Assembly (NCBI GenBank): GCA_005877705.1
Contig: VBNY01000156.1
Span: forward strand, 1,787-12,904
Direction: 5' to 3'
Origin: Gammaproteobacteria bacterium
Lineage (GTDB): Bacteria > Pseudomonadota > Gammaproteobacteria > Steroidobacterales > Steroidobacteraceae
DNA length: 11,118 nt
Part shown: piece after piece, positions 1-7,389 of the stretch
How positions within the stretch are numbered: the first letter of the stretch is position 1
How the letters are laid out: each line of letters starts with the position of its first letter
Translations under genes and position numbers: made by a program
Notes under the pieces: generated by a model
The model's input: only the letters and a program-made list of their open reading frames with translations
The model's database searches: none
What the model was told of the DNA's origin: nothing

Positions 1-680
1 TCGTCGGCGGCGAGCGGCGGCGGATCGCTGTCGAGGGCGGAGATGATGGCGCGCACTCGCTCGCGCATCGGCCTCCAGTCGTCGACGGCGATGCGCACGT
101 CCGCGAGCGTCGACTCGATATCACGCTGCAGCTTCTCGATCTGCGCCGGATCGGTCTGCCGGTCGATCTCGTAGAGCTGCCAGGATTCGGGGTGCGCGGC
201 CTGCGCTCCGTTGGAGCCTATGTCGATCAACCGTCCACGGGCGTCGCGCCGGGCTTCCAGCACCGGATGCACGATCAGGTGAATGGCGAGCTGCGCGCGG
301 CCGAATACGATGCCGAGCGAGTCGACGAGGAACGGCATGTCGTCCGTGACAGTCAACACCAGCGTGCGGGCGGACTCGAAGCCATCGCCCTCACGCTCGG
401 GATTGAAGACGCGGACCAGCGATTGGCCGGGCGCGCGGCGCGCGCCGAATTCGAGATGCCCGAGCGCCGCACTGGCGAGCACGCGCGCCGGGCGCTCGGC
501 CAGATCCTCCTCCCCGACCCCCCGGAAGTAAGCTCGCAGGAAGCGCTGCTGCAGGTCGGTCCGGGCGCCGCGCTCGCGCGCACGGCCGGCGGCGGCGATG
601 CGCTCGATGAGCGCTACGCGGGCGGCGGGAATGCTCCGCAGCAGCCGATTGTCGTCAGCAGAGGAAACTTGCGCGTGCAT
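1..680 (-). CDS. gdhB: NAD-specific glutamate dehydrogenase, large (about 180 kDa) type, N-terminal part (truncated by window edge)
   Basis: Reading the minus strand from ATG at 680 gives 226 open codons that run off the left edge. The family oxidises glutamate to 2-oxoglutarate and ammonia with NAD in the cytoplasm, as a very large (about 1,600-residue) protein with regulatory ACT-like regions before the catalytic domain. Only the regulatory N-terminus is seen here. Recognition rests on the signature VTDDMPFLVDS (residues 111-121), then IHLIVHPV (133-140) and SWQLYEIDRQTD (166-177), all typical of this family's N-terminal region. The catalytic domain is outside the window, so activity cannot be judged. 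The gene is transcribed divergently from hpd across 71 bases. A GGA about 9 bases before the ATG is the only Shine-Dalgarno-like element, and a TATAAT lies about 20 bases upstream. The symbol follows the Pseudomonas name; other genera call it gdh2 or gdhZ. Confidence 0.9.
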   Translation of the reverse strand, partial: MHAQVSSADDNRLLRSIPAARVALIERIAAAGRARERGARTDLQQRFLRAYFRGVGEEDLAERPARVLASAALGHLEFGARRAPGQSLVRVFNPEREGDGFESARTLVLTVTDDMPFLVDSLGIVFGRAQLAIHLIVHPVLEARRDARGRLIDIGSNGAQAAHPESWQLYEIDRQTDPAQIEKLQRDIESTLADVRIAVDDWRPMRERVRAIISALDSDPPPLAAD

Positions 681-699
681 GCTCAGTCATCCAGGAGCG

Positions 700-705
700 A
701 TTATA
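700..705 (-). promoter_or_regulatory. Predicted -10 box of the glutamate dehydrogenase gene
   Basis: The minus strand reads a perfect TATAAT here, 19 bases before the ATG at 680. A start of transcription near 693 would give a leader of about 13 bases. No convincing -35 hexamer lies at a 16-18 base spacing, so the promoter is either activator-dependent or weak at -35. Confidence 0.5.
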
Positions 706-738
706 CAGTCATGTGCCGCCGAAGCGGTCCGAGGTGTC

Positions 739-744
739 TATAAT
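739..744 (+). promoter_or_regulatory. Predicted -10 box of hpd, only 7 bases before the start codon
   Basis: A perfect TATAAT at 739-744 is followed by CGCGCGC and then the hpd ATG at 752. Normal spacing puts the transcription start at about 750-752, so the message would have almost no leader. The expected -35 position (about 716-721) reads CCGCCG, unlike the consensus, and overlaps the -35 zone of the divergent promoter. Confidence 0.5.
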
Positions 745-751
745 CGCGCGC

Positions 752-1804
752 ATGAGCAAATCCGCTGACAACCCGATGGGTACGGACGGCTTCGAGTTCG
801 TCGAGTACACCGCGCCCGACCCGCAGCTGCTGCGCAGCCTGTTCGAGCGGCTCGGCTTCCCGGTCGTGGCCCGGCACCGCTCCAAGAACGTGACGCTGCA
901 CCGCCAGGGCGAGATCAATTTCATCATCAACGCGGAGCCGGCTTCCTTCGCGCAGGGGTTTGCGCGGGCGCACGGGCCGTCGGCCTGCGCCATGGCGTTC
1001 CGGGTGCGGGACGCGGCCCAGGCTTACAGCCGGGCGCTGGCGCTCGGAGCGCAGCCGGGACCGCAGAGCGCAGGTCCGATGGAGCTCAATATCCCGTGCA
1101 TCGAGGGAATCGGCGGCTCGCTGATCTACCTGGTGGATCTGTACGGTGAGCGCTCCATCTACGACGTTGATTTCCGCCCCGTGACCCCGGCGCCCGCACT
1201 CGAAACGGCGGGACTCATACGCATCGATCATCTGACGCACAACGTCATGCGCGGGCGCATGGACGTGTGGGCGGGCTTCTACGAGAAACTGTTCAACTTC
1301 CGCGAGATCCGCTATTTCGACATCGAAGGCAAGCGCACCGGACTGCTGTCGCGCGCCATGACGAGCCCGTGCGGCAAGATCCGCATCCCGATCAACGAGT
1401 CCCAGGACGACAAGAGTCAGATCGAGGAATACCTGCGCGAGTATCACGGCGAAGGCATCCAGCACATCGCGCTCGCGGCCGCTGACATCTATCACACGGT
1501 GGAGGTGCTGCGCGCGCACGGCGTCGCGTTCCAGAACACGCCGGATACCTACTATGAGGCAGTCAACGCACGCGTACCCGGGCATCGCGAATCGCTCGAG
1601 GAGTTGCGGGCACGGCGCATCCTCATCGACGGCAACCCACAGGCGGGCGAGGGCGTGCTGCTGCAGATCTTCACGCAGAACGTCATCGGTCCGATCTTCT
1701 TCGAGATCATTCAGCGCAAGGGCAACGAGGGTTTCGGCGAAGGCAACTTCCGCGCGCTGTTCGAGTCCATCGAGCAGGATCAGATCCGCCGTGGCGTGAT
1801 CTGA
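752..1804 (+). CDS. hpd: 4-hydroxyphenylpyruvate dioxygenase
   Basis: A non-haem Fe(II) enzyme converting 4-hydroxyphenylpyruvate and O2 to homogentisate and CO2, the second step of tyrosine breakdown, in the cytoplasm. The 350-residue product matches the usual bacterial length of about 350-360. Two vicinal-oxygen-chelate halves are visible. The family's 2-His-1-Glu iron site is intact: His160 in RIDHLTHNV, His238 in GIQHIAL and Glu318 in FFEIIQR. The C-terminal signature GFGEGNFRALFESIE (327-341) is also complete. The frame is open back to a GTG at 713, but ATG 752 is preferred because the segment NPMGTDGFEFVEY sits at the usual distance from the N-terminus and because 713 lies upstream of the -10 box. 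GAGGTG at 731-736 is the only purine-rich stretch and is 15 bases away, long for a ribosome site. The gene converges on zapE, with 13 bases between the stop codons. Confidence 0.96.
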   Translation: MSKSADNPMGTDGFEFVEYTAPDPQLLRSLFERLGFPVVARHRSKNVTLHRQGEINFIINAEPASFAQGFARAHGPSACAMAFRVRDAAQAYSRALALGAQPGPQSAGPMELNIPCIEGIGGSLIYLVDLYGERSIYDVDFRPVTPAPALETAGLIRIDHLTHNVMRGRMDVWAGFYEKLFNFREIRYFDIEGKRTGLLSRAMTSPCGKIRIPINESQDDKSQIEEYLREYHGEGIQHIALAAADIYHTVEVLRAHGVAFQNTPDTYYEAVNARVPGHRESLEELRARRILIDGNPQAGEGVLLQIFTQNVIGPIFFEIIQRKGNEGFGEGNFRALFESIEQDQIRRGVI

Positions 1805-1812
1805 CGGCGCGA

Positions 1813-1825
1813 GGCCCCTAGGGCC
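1813..1825. terminator. Small GC hairpin between the convergent hpd and zapE stops, possible weak bidirectional terminator
   Basis: GGCCC at 1813-1817 and GGGCC at 1821-1825 pair perfectly around the 3-base loop CTA, which is the zapE stop codon on the minus strand. No T-run follows on either strand, so this is not a classical intrinsic terminator. It is listed because it fills the only gap between two convergent genes. Confidence 0.2.
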
Positions 1826-2927
1826 GGTGCCCACGCGCGAGGTATTCCTCGCTCTGCATCTCGCTGAGCCTGCTCGCCGCGCGCTCGAACTGCTGACTCA
1901 GGCGCTCGCCGCGATAAAGCTCCGCGGGAGCCGCGGCCGCGGAGACGATGAGATTCACGTTGCGATCGTACAGCTCGTCGACGAGAGCGATGAAGCGACG
2001 GGCCTCATCGTCATGGTGCGCATCGAGGACCGGCACGTCGGAGACGATCACGGACTGGTAGTTGCGCGCGATCTCTATGTAGTCATCCTGACTGCGTGGC
2101 CCGGCGCACAGGGCGGCGAAGTCGAACCAGACCGCGCAGTCACTCTGGCGCACCACCGCAATGCGGCGGCCCTCGATCTCGATGCTGGCATCGGCCGGCT
2201 CACCGTCGCCGGCCAGCTCGTCAAACAGCGCCGCCAGCCGGCGCACGGTGTCGGGCGCGGCGGCTGGCAGGTAGGTGCCCGCTTGCGTGAGTTGGCGCAG
2301 ACGGTAGTCCATCGCACCTGCAACCGCCACGACCTCGACGTTCCTCTCAATGAGCTCGATCGCCGGCACGAAGCGCTGCCGCTGCAGGCCGTTCTGGTAC
2401 AGCTCGCCGGGGCGCACGTTCGAGGTCGCAACGAGCGTCACGCCGCGCTCGAACAGGCCGCCGAACAGGCCTCCCAGGATCATGGCATCCGCGATGTCGG
2501 CGACGAACAGCTCATCGAAGCACAACACGCGCGTGTGCTGCGCGACTCGCTCGGCCAGCTGCTCGAGCGGCGCGGCCTGACCCTGCAGACCTTTGAGCTC
2601 GCTGTGCACGTCGTGCATGAAGCGGTGAAAGTGGCTGCGGCGCGCCTGCGCAAACGGCAGGCTGTGGAAGAAAAGATCCATGAGCCAGGTCTTGCCGCGA
2701 CCGACGCCTCCCCACAAGTAAACACCGCGCTGCGGGTCCAGCGCGGCACGGCGCCGCAGGCCGCGCAACCAGCGCCGCAGCGGCGCGGCGCTGGCTGCGC
2801 CGGCGTCGATCAACCGGCGGCGCAGCTCATCGAGCCTCTCGACGGCGGCAAGCTGGGCGGGGTCGGTTTGGAAGCCCCGTTCGGCGAGCTGCTGAGCGTA
2901 CAGCGCGCGCAAGTCGGTCACGGACAT
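1818..2927 (-). CDS. zapE: Cell division protein ZapE (AFG1-like AAA ATPase)
   Basis: An AFG1/ZapE-family P-loop ATPase. In E. coli ZapE associates with the FtsZ ring and matters under oxygen limitation and heat; the mitochondrial AFG1/LACE1 relatives help respiratory-complex quality control. The 369-residue product shows Walker A GGVGRGKT (73-80) after YLW, Walker B VLCFDEL (134-140) and a sensor-like ATSN (167-170). It then has RFVPAIELIERNVEVV (185-200), all in the family order. It has no signal peptide or membrane segment. Start choice: the frame extends 15 codons further to a GTG at 2972, but ATG 2927 places the conserved N-terminal helix as in E. coli ZapE. Neither has a clear Shine-Dalgarno. 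It follows acetoacetyl-CoA synthetase on the same strand, 7 bases away by the GTG start or 52 by the ATG, so co-transcription is likely. Confidence 0.92.
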   Translation of the reverse strand: MSVTDLRALYAQQLAERGFQTDPAQLAAVERLDELRRRLIDAGAASAAPLRRWLRGLRRRAALDPQRGVYLWGGVGRGKTWLMDLFFHSLPFAQARRSHFHRFMHDVHSELKGLQGQAAPLEQLAERVAQHTRVLCFDELFVADIADAMILGGLFGGLFERGVTLVATSNVRPGELYQNGLQRQRFVPAIELIERNVEVVAVAGAMDYRLRQLTQAGTYLPAAAPDTVRRLAALFDELAGDGEPADASIEIEGRRIAVVRQSDCAVWFDFAALCAGPRSQDDYIEIARNYQSVIVSDVPVLDAHHDDEARRFIALVDELYDRNVNLIVSAAAAPAELYRGERLSQQFERAASRLSEMQSEEYLARGHRP

Positions 2928-2979
2928 GACAGCTTGCGTGCCTCGAGACGGGGACTCGTGTACGTCGTTCACGCCGGCA

Positions 2980-4935
2980 TCAAGTCTTCAGGTCCGCCAG
3001 ATCGCGGAAGTGCTCGAGAGCCTGCGGATTGGCGAGCGCATCGATGTTCTTGACCGGCAGCCCGTGAATGACGTTGCGCACGGCGAGCTCCATCAGCTTG
3101 CCGGAAAGCGTCCGCGGGATGTCCTGCACCGCGATGATCTTGGCGGGAACGTGCCGGGGCGAGGTGTGGGCGCGGATCGTATCGCGGATCTTCTTCCTCA
3201 GCGCCTCGTCGAGCTCGATGCCGGGCCTGGTGCGCACGAACAGCACCACGCGCACGTCGTTCTGCCAGTCCTGCCCGACCGCCAGCGCCTCGACGATCTC
3301 GGCGAGACTCTCGACGGCCGCATAGATCTCCGCGGTGCCGATGCGCACTCCGCCAGGATTCAACACCGCATCGGAGCGGCCGTAGATGATCAGGCCGTCG
3401 TGCTCGGTCACAGCGGCGTAGTCGCCGTGATGCCACACGCCGGGGAAGCGCTCGAAGTAGGCGGCCCGGTACTTGCGCCCGTCGGGGTCGTTCCAGAATC
3501 CGACCGGCATGCAAGGGAACGGCGCGGTGCACACCAGCTCGCCGCGCTCGCCGCGCACCGCGCGGCCGCAGTCATCGAAGATCTCCACCCGCAGGCCGAG
3601 GCCGCGGCACTGGATCTCCCCGCGATGGACCGGCCGCGTCGGGCACCCCAGGGCGAAGCACGAAACGATGTCGGTTCCCCCGGAGATCGAGGCGAGCAGC
3701 AGGTCGGACTTCACGGCGCGGTACACGTAATCGAAGCCGTCGGGCAGCAGCGGAGAGCCGGTGGATAGAACGGTTTTCAGCGCTGTGAGGTCCACCTCGC
3801 GCGCCGGTACGAACCCGCTCTTCTCCAGCGCAGAGAGGTATTTCGCGCTCGTCCCGAAGATTGTGATGCGCTCCTCCTGCGCCACCCGCCACAGGACCCC
3901 TGGATCCGGATGGGTCGGGCTGCCATCGTAGAGCACGAGTGTCGCGCCCGTCGCGAGCCCGCTCATCAGCCAATTCCACATCATCCAGCCGCAAGTCGTG
4001 TAATAGAACAAGCGGTCGCTGCGCTTGACGTCGGTGTGCAGCAGATGCTCCTTCTGATGCTGCAGCAGCGTGCCGCCCGCGCCGTGCACGATGCACTTGG
4101 GCACCCCGGTGGTGCCCGACGAATAAAGGATGTAGAGCGGATGATTGAACGATGTCGAGACCCAACCGAGCGGCACGTCTCGTGCGCCGAACGCCTCCCA
4201 GCGCGTCGCCCTGGAAGCGGCCGCGCCCAGCCGTTCGAGCTGCGGTTCGCTGCTCGCGTAGCGGATGACGACGACCCGCTCGATACTCGCAAGCTTCGCC
4301 AGCACCTCCGACATCGGCGCGAGCGAGTCGAGTGTCTTACCCGCGTAGAAGTAGCCGTCAGCGGTGAACAGCACCCGCGGTGCGATCTGACCAAACCGGT
4401 CGAGCACCCCGTGCACGCCGAAGTCCGGTGAGCACGAGGACCAGGTTGCCCCCAGGCTCGCCGTTGCGAGCATGGCGATGGTGGTCTCGGGAAGATTGGG
4501 CAGGAAGCCGGCAACCCGGTCGCCGGCAACGACGCCGGCCGCCTCGAGCCCGTGAGCAATACGCGCGACCTCCGCATGCAGCTGCCGGTAGGACAGCTCA
4601 CGCCGCATGCCCCCCTCATTGCGGAAAATCAGTGCCGGCTGCTCGTCGCGAAAGCGCAGCAGGTTGTCGGCGAAGTTGAGGCGCGCTTGCGGGAAGAACC
4701 GGGCTCCGGGCATGCGCTCGGGGTGCTCGACAACCGGTCCCGCGCCCCAGTCGGCACGCACGTCGGCAAAGCGCGCGAGCTCCGGCCAGAACTCGGCGGG
4801 CTGCTCCACCGACCAGGCATACAGCTCGCCGTAATCGCGCAGCGTGAGGCCCTTGCGGGCATTCACGCAGTCGATGAAGCGGGTGAGATTCGCTTCGGCT
4901 ACGCGCTTGGGCGAGGGGCGCCAGATTTCAGACAT
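2980..4935 (-). CDS. Acetoacetate--CoA ligase (acetoacetyl-CoA synthetase)
   Basis: An ANL-superfamily adenylating enzyme making acetoacetyl-CoA from acetoacetate, ATP and CoA (EC 6.2.1.16), in the cytoplasm. The 651 residues match the family's usual length of about 650. It has the AMP-binding signature YSSGTTGVPK (271-280), the family-specific block YYTTCGWMMWNWL (311-323) with ATLVLYDGSP (331-340), and SISGGTDIVSCF (416-427). FPGVWHHGDY (497-506) follows, and the C-terminal catalytic lysine is K613 in TLSGKLMELAVRN. These blocks separate it from acetyl- and propionyl-CoA synthetases. The frame is open to 5049, but ATG 4935 (MSEIWRPS) is the family N-terminus, and the longer form would overlap the upstream ETF-QO gene. 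A GGGAAG precedes the ATG by about 7 bases. It lies 32 bases after ETF-QO. The likely substrate source is acetoacetate from tyrosine or leucine breakdown; the product feeds the thiolase of the same operon. Confidence 0.94.
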   Translation of the reverse strand: MSEIWRPSPKRVAEANLTRFIDCVNARKGLTLRDYGELYAWSVEQPAEFWPELARFADVRADWGAGPVVEHPERMPGARFFPQARLNFADNLLRFRDEQPALIFRNEGGMRRELSYRQLHAEVARIAHGLEAAGVVAGDRVAGFLPNLPETTIAMLATASLGATWSSCSPDFGVHGVLDRFGQIAPRVLFTADGYFYAGKTLDSLAPMSEVLAKLASIERVVVIRYASSEPQLERLGAAASRATRWEAFGARDVPLGWVSTSFNHPLYILYSSGTTGVPKCIVHGAGGTLLQHQKEHLLHTDVKRSDRLFYYTTCGWMMWNWLMSGLATGATLVLYDGSPTHPDPGVLWRVAQEERITIFGTSAKYLSALEKSGFVPAREVDLTALKTVLSTGSPLLPDGFDYVYRAVKSDLLLASISGGTDIVSCFALGCPTRPVHRGEIQCRGLGLRVEIFDDCGRAVRGERGELVCTAPFPCMPVGFWNDPDGRKYRAAYFERFPGVWHHGDYAAVTEHDGLIIYGRSDAVLNPGGVRIGTAEIYAAVESLAEIVEALAVGQDWQNDVRVVLFVRTRPGIELDEALRKKIRDTIRAHTSPRHVPAKIIAVQDIPRTLSGKLMELAVRNVIHGLPVKNIDALANPQALEHFRDLADLKT

Positions 4936-4967
4936 GTGGTGGACTTCCCGGGAGCCTCGCTGCACCG

Positions 4968-6596
4968 CTACAGCGACTGATAGTTCGGGCCGGAGCCTCC
5001 TTCCGGAGTGGTCCAGTCGATGATCCCGTAAGGGTCCTTGATGTCGCAAGCCTTGCAGTGGACGCAGTTCGCGGCGTTGATCTGCAGACGCTTGCCGCCC
5101 TGGCCGTCGTCCACCATCTCATAAACGCCCGCCGGGCAGAAGCGCTCGCACGGGTTGCCGAACTCCTGCGCGCAGCGCCCGACGCAGATGCTCGTGTCGT
5201 GCACCTTGAGGTGCGGGGGCTGGTTCTCATCGTGCGTGGTCGAGGCGAGGAACACGGAGGCCAGGCGGTCGCGCGGCGGCAGCGTACGATCCACCCAGCC
5301 GCGGTCCGGAGACTGGGAGTCCAGCTGCCGCAGCCGCGCGTGGTCGGGAGTCTTGTTCTTTAGGGTCCACGGCGTACGCCCGCCGGTGAGCACCTCGAGC
5401 GCCGCATTCGCCATTCCGAACCACAGACCGCGTTTGAAGCCGGGCTTGAAGTTGCGAACGGTCTTCAGCTCCCGGCCGCCGGCCGAGGCGCGCCAGCGCG
5501 CATCGAAACCCGCGGGCGAGCCGACCTCGACCAGATGCTCCGCAGCCAGCATGCCGGAGCGGATCGCCTGGTGCACGCCTTTGATCTTCGGCACGTTCAC
5601 ACCGCCGCCGCAGTCACCGATCAGCATGGCGCCGGGCATCTCCAGGCGCGGGATGGCCTGCCAGCCGCCCGCGGCGATGGTGCGCGCGCCGGCGGCGAGG
5701 ATCTCTCCGCCTGCGAGCAGCGGTTTCACGCTCGGGTGATGTTTGAATTGTTGGAACGCCTCGAACGGCGACAGGCGCGGGTCCTCATAGTCGAGGCCGA
5801 CCACGAAGCCGACATAGACGCGGTTGTTGTCGAGGTGGTAGATGAAGCTGCCGCCGTAGGTGCGCGAATCCAGCGGCCAGCCCAGAGTGTGCTGGATCAA
5901 TCCGGGCTCCACGCGTCCGGCCGGCAGCTGCCACAGCTCCTTCATGCCGAGGCCGTAAGTCTGCGGGCAGGAGCGGGCGTCCAGACCATAGCGGCGGATG
6001 AGCTGCTTCGCGAGGCTGCCGCGCGCGCCTTCGGCGACGACCGTGGTGCGGGCGCGCACTTCCGCGCCCGGTGTGTAGTTAGGTCCCGGGCGGCCGCTCT
6101 TGTCGATCCCCATGTCGCCCAGGCGAACCCCCGCCACCGATTCGTCGGCATTCAACAAGGTGTCCGCCGCCGCAAACCCCGCAAACACGTCGACGCCCAG
6201 GGCTTCGGCCTGCTGCGCCAGCCACGGGGTGAGCAGGCCCAGCGAAATGATGAAGTTGCCGCGGTTATGCAAGTGCGGCGGCAGCGGCAGCGGCACGCTG
6301 CCGCCGCGGGTGAGCAGGCGGAATTCGTCCCGTTTGGCGGCAACGCAGATGCCGGGCGGCGATCGCCGCCACTCGGGCGCGAGTGCATCCAGAGGACCGG
6401 GCTCGATCACTGCGCCGGACAGTGCGTGAGCGCCCACGGCGGAGGCCTTCTCCAGGACGCAGACGTTGCTGTCGGGTTGCAGCTGCTTGAGCCGGATCGC
6501 GCACGCCAGCCCCGCCGGGCCCGCACCCACGATCACGACGTTGTACTCCATGACGTCGCGCTCGACTTCGCTGCTATCCCCCGCGGCCCCGGTCAT
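4968..6596 (-). CDS. etfD: Electron transfer flavoprotein-ubiquinone oxidoreductase (ETF-QO)
   Basis: Takes electrons from reduced ETF, charged by acyl-CoA dehydrogenases, and hands them to ubiquinone at the inner membrane through FAD and a [4Fe-4S] cluster. The 542 residues match the usual length of about 540-560. The N-terminal FAD-binding dinucleotide fold has VVIVGAGPAGLACAIRL (20-36), and a second flavin-contact region is IGDCGGGVNVPKIKGVHQA (326-344). The C-terminal ferredoxin-like domain carries the four cluster cysteines Cys487 (ERFCPAG), Cys511, Cys514 and Cys517 (NCVHCKACDIKDP). No transmembrane helix is expected, since the family is monotopic. ATG 6596 has an AAGGG about 8 bases upstream. 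An in-frame ATG at 6551 (MEYNVVIVG) would drop 15 poorly conserved residues and is a fair alternative. It sits 18 bases after the short-chain dehydrogenase and 32 before acetoacetyl-CoA synthetase. The ETF subunit genes are not in the window. Confidence 0.95.
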   Translation of the reverse strand: MTGAAGDSSEVERDVMEYNVVIVGAGPAGLACAIRLKQLQPDSNVCVLEKASAVGAHALSGAVIEPGPLDALAPEWRRSPPGICVAAKRDEFRLLTRGGSVPLPLPPHLHNRGNFIISLGLLTPWLAQQAEALGVDVFAGFAAADTLLNADESVAGVRLGDMGIDKSGRPGPNYTPGAEVRARTTVVAEGARGSLAKQLIRRYGLDARSCPQTYGLGMKELWQLPAGRVEPGLIQHTLGWPLDSRTYGGSFIYHLDNNRVYVGFVVGLDYEDPRLSPFEAFQQFKHHPSVKPLLAGGEILAAGARTIAAGGWQAIPRLEMPGAMLIGDCGGGVNVPKIKGVHQAIRSGMLAAEHLVEVGSPAGFDARWRASAGGRELKTVRNFKPGFKRGLWFGMANAALEVLTGGRTPWTLKNKTPDHARLRQLDSQSPDRGWVDRTLPPRDRLASVFLASTTHDENQPPHLKVHDTSICVGRCAQEFGNPCERFCPAGVYEMVDDGQGGKRLQINAANCVHCKACDIKDPYGIIDWTTPEGGSGPNYQSL

Positions 6597-6614
6597 CGCA
6601 TTGGCCCTTGCACA

Positions 6615-7382
6615 TCACTTCGGCTGCATGCGTAGCGCGCCGTCCAGGCGGATCGTCTCGCCGTTCAACATCGGGATCTCGAACACCGCCGCGACCAGCT
6701 GCGCGAACTCCTCCGGTCTGCCGAGGCGTGCCGGGAAGGGGATCTGGCTGGCGAGCGAGTCCCGCACCTCCGGCGACATCGCATCCATCATCGCAGTGTG
6801 GAAGATCCCGGGTGCGATCGACACGCAGCGAATGCCGAGCCGCGCAAACTCGCGCGCCAGCGGCAGAGTCATCCCGGCCAGCCCCGCCTTGGTGGCCGAG
6901 TAGGCGGCCTGGCCGATCTGGCCTTCGAAGGCGGCGACCGAGGAAGTGTGGATCAGCAGGCCCCGTTCGCCGTCCGCGTTCGGCGCGTTGTTCTGCATGA
7001 TGGCGGCGGCCGCCTTGTCGCACAGGAAGGTGCCGATCAGATTGATGTGTACGACCTTGGTGAAGAATTCGCCGGCCATCGGCCCGTTCTTGCCGAGCAC
7101 GCGCCCCGCGCCGACCACGCCGGCGCAATTCACCAGAAGATTGATGCCGCGCAGCCGCGCTTGCGCGCTGTCCATGGCCGCATTCACCTCGGCTTCGGAC
7201 GCCACGTCGCAGCGGACGAAACTGGCATCGCCGCCGAGTGCGGCCGCGGCCGCCCGACCGGGGCCCTCCTGCACGTCCAGGATGACGACCCGGCCCCCCT
7301 GCGAGCTGATGTGACGCGCAACCGCGTTGCCCAGCCCTGAGGCGCCGCCCGTGACGACGGCGCGCGCGTCTTGGATTTTCAT
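6615..7382 (-). CDS. Short-chain dehydrogenase, 3-hydroxyacyl-CoA dehydrogenase type 2 (HSD10-like)
   Basis: An NAD-dependent oxidoreductase of the classical SDR family, 255 residues. Cofactor motif TGGASGLG (11-18), NCAG (85-88, in place of the commoner NNAG and shared with HSD10), Asn114 in HINLIGTF, and the active site Ser148, Tyr161 and Lys165 (YSATK) are all present. The stretches SVAAFEGQIGQAAYSATK (148-165) and LNGETIRLDGALRMQP (239-254) closely resemble human HSD10, which oxidises 3-hydroxy-2-methylbutyryl-CoA in isoleucine degradation as well as straight-chain 3-hydroxyacyl-CoAs. That substrate is inferred from similarity and from the adjacent thiolase. The frame is open to 7481, but ATG 7382 (MKIQDARAVV) is the natural SDR start and the longer form would overlap the thiolase gene. 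The start follows the thiolase stop by only 7 bases, suggesting translational coupling. Confidence 0.93.
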   Translation of the reverse strand: MKIQDARAVVTGGASGLGNAVARHISSQGGRVVILDVQEGPGRAAAAALGGDASFVRCDVASEAEVNAAMDSAQARLRGINLLVNCAGVVGAGRVLGKNGPMAGEFFTKVVHINLIGTFLCDKAAAAIMQNNAPNADGERGLLIHTSSVAAFEGQIGQAAYSATKAGLAGMTLPLAREFARLGIRCVSIAPGIFHTAMMDAMSPEVRDSLASQIPFPARLGRPEEFAQLVAAVFEIPMLNGETIRLDGALRMQPK

Positions 7383-7389
7383 GAACTTT

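Larger units (their letters stand above)
697..747. repeat. Perfect 9-bp inverted repeat carrying two divergent -10 boxes
   Basis: GCGATTATA at 697-705 is the exact reverse complement of TATAATCGC at 739-747, with 33 bases between the arms. Each arm holds a consensus TATAAT pointing outward, one towards gdhB and one towards hpd. Seen directly in the sequence. The repeat may simply reflect two similar promoters, or it may be a binding site for a shared regulator. Confidence 0.6.

Noticed and set aside
657..690. 11-codon reading frame (ATG at 690 on the minus strand) overlapping the start of the glutamate dehydrogenase gene
   Set aside because: Its ATG lies within the presumed ribosome-site area of the real start. 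Nothing marks it as a translated leader peptide, and one short frame of this length is expected by chance.
713..751. Upstream GTG start for hpd
   Set aside because: Adds 13 residues unlike HPPD N-termini, has no ribosome site and lies before the predicted -10 box.
701..1834. 377-codon minus-strand open frame opposite hpd
   Set aside because: Shadow of hpd, whose iron ligands and C-terminal signature are complete on the plus strand; no family motif in the antisense product.
1827..3053. 408-codon plus-strand open frame opposite zapE
   Set aside because: Antisense shadow in GC-rich DNA. The product has no recognisable family motif, while the opposite strand encodes an intact ZapE with Walker motifs.
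4936..5049. Upstream start for acetoacetyl-CoA synthetase
   Set aside because: Would overlap the end of ETF-QO by 82 bases and add 38 residues not found in the family; ATG 4935 gives the standard 651 residues.
5535..6635. 366-codon plus-strand open frame opposite ETF-QO
   Set aside because: Antisense shadow; ETF-QO is unambiguous on the minus strand.
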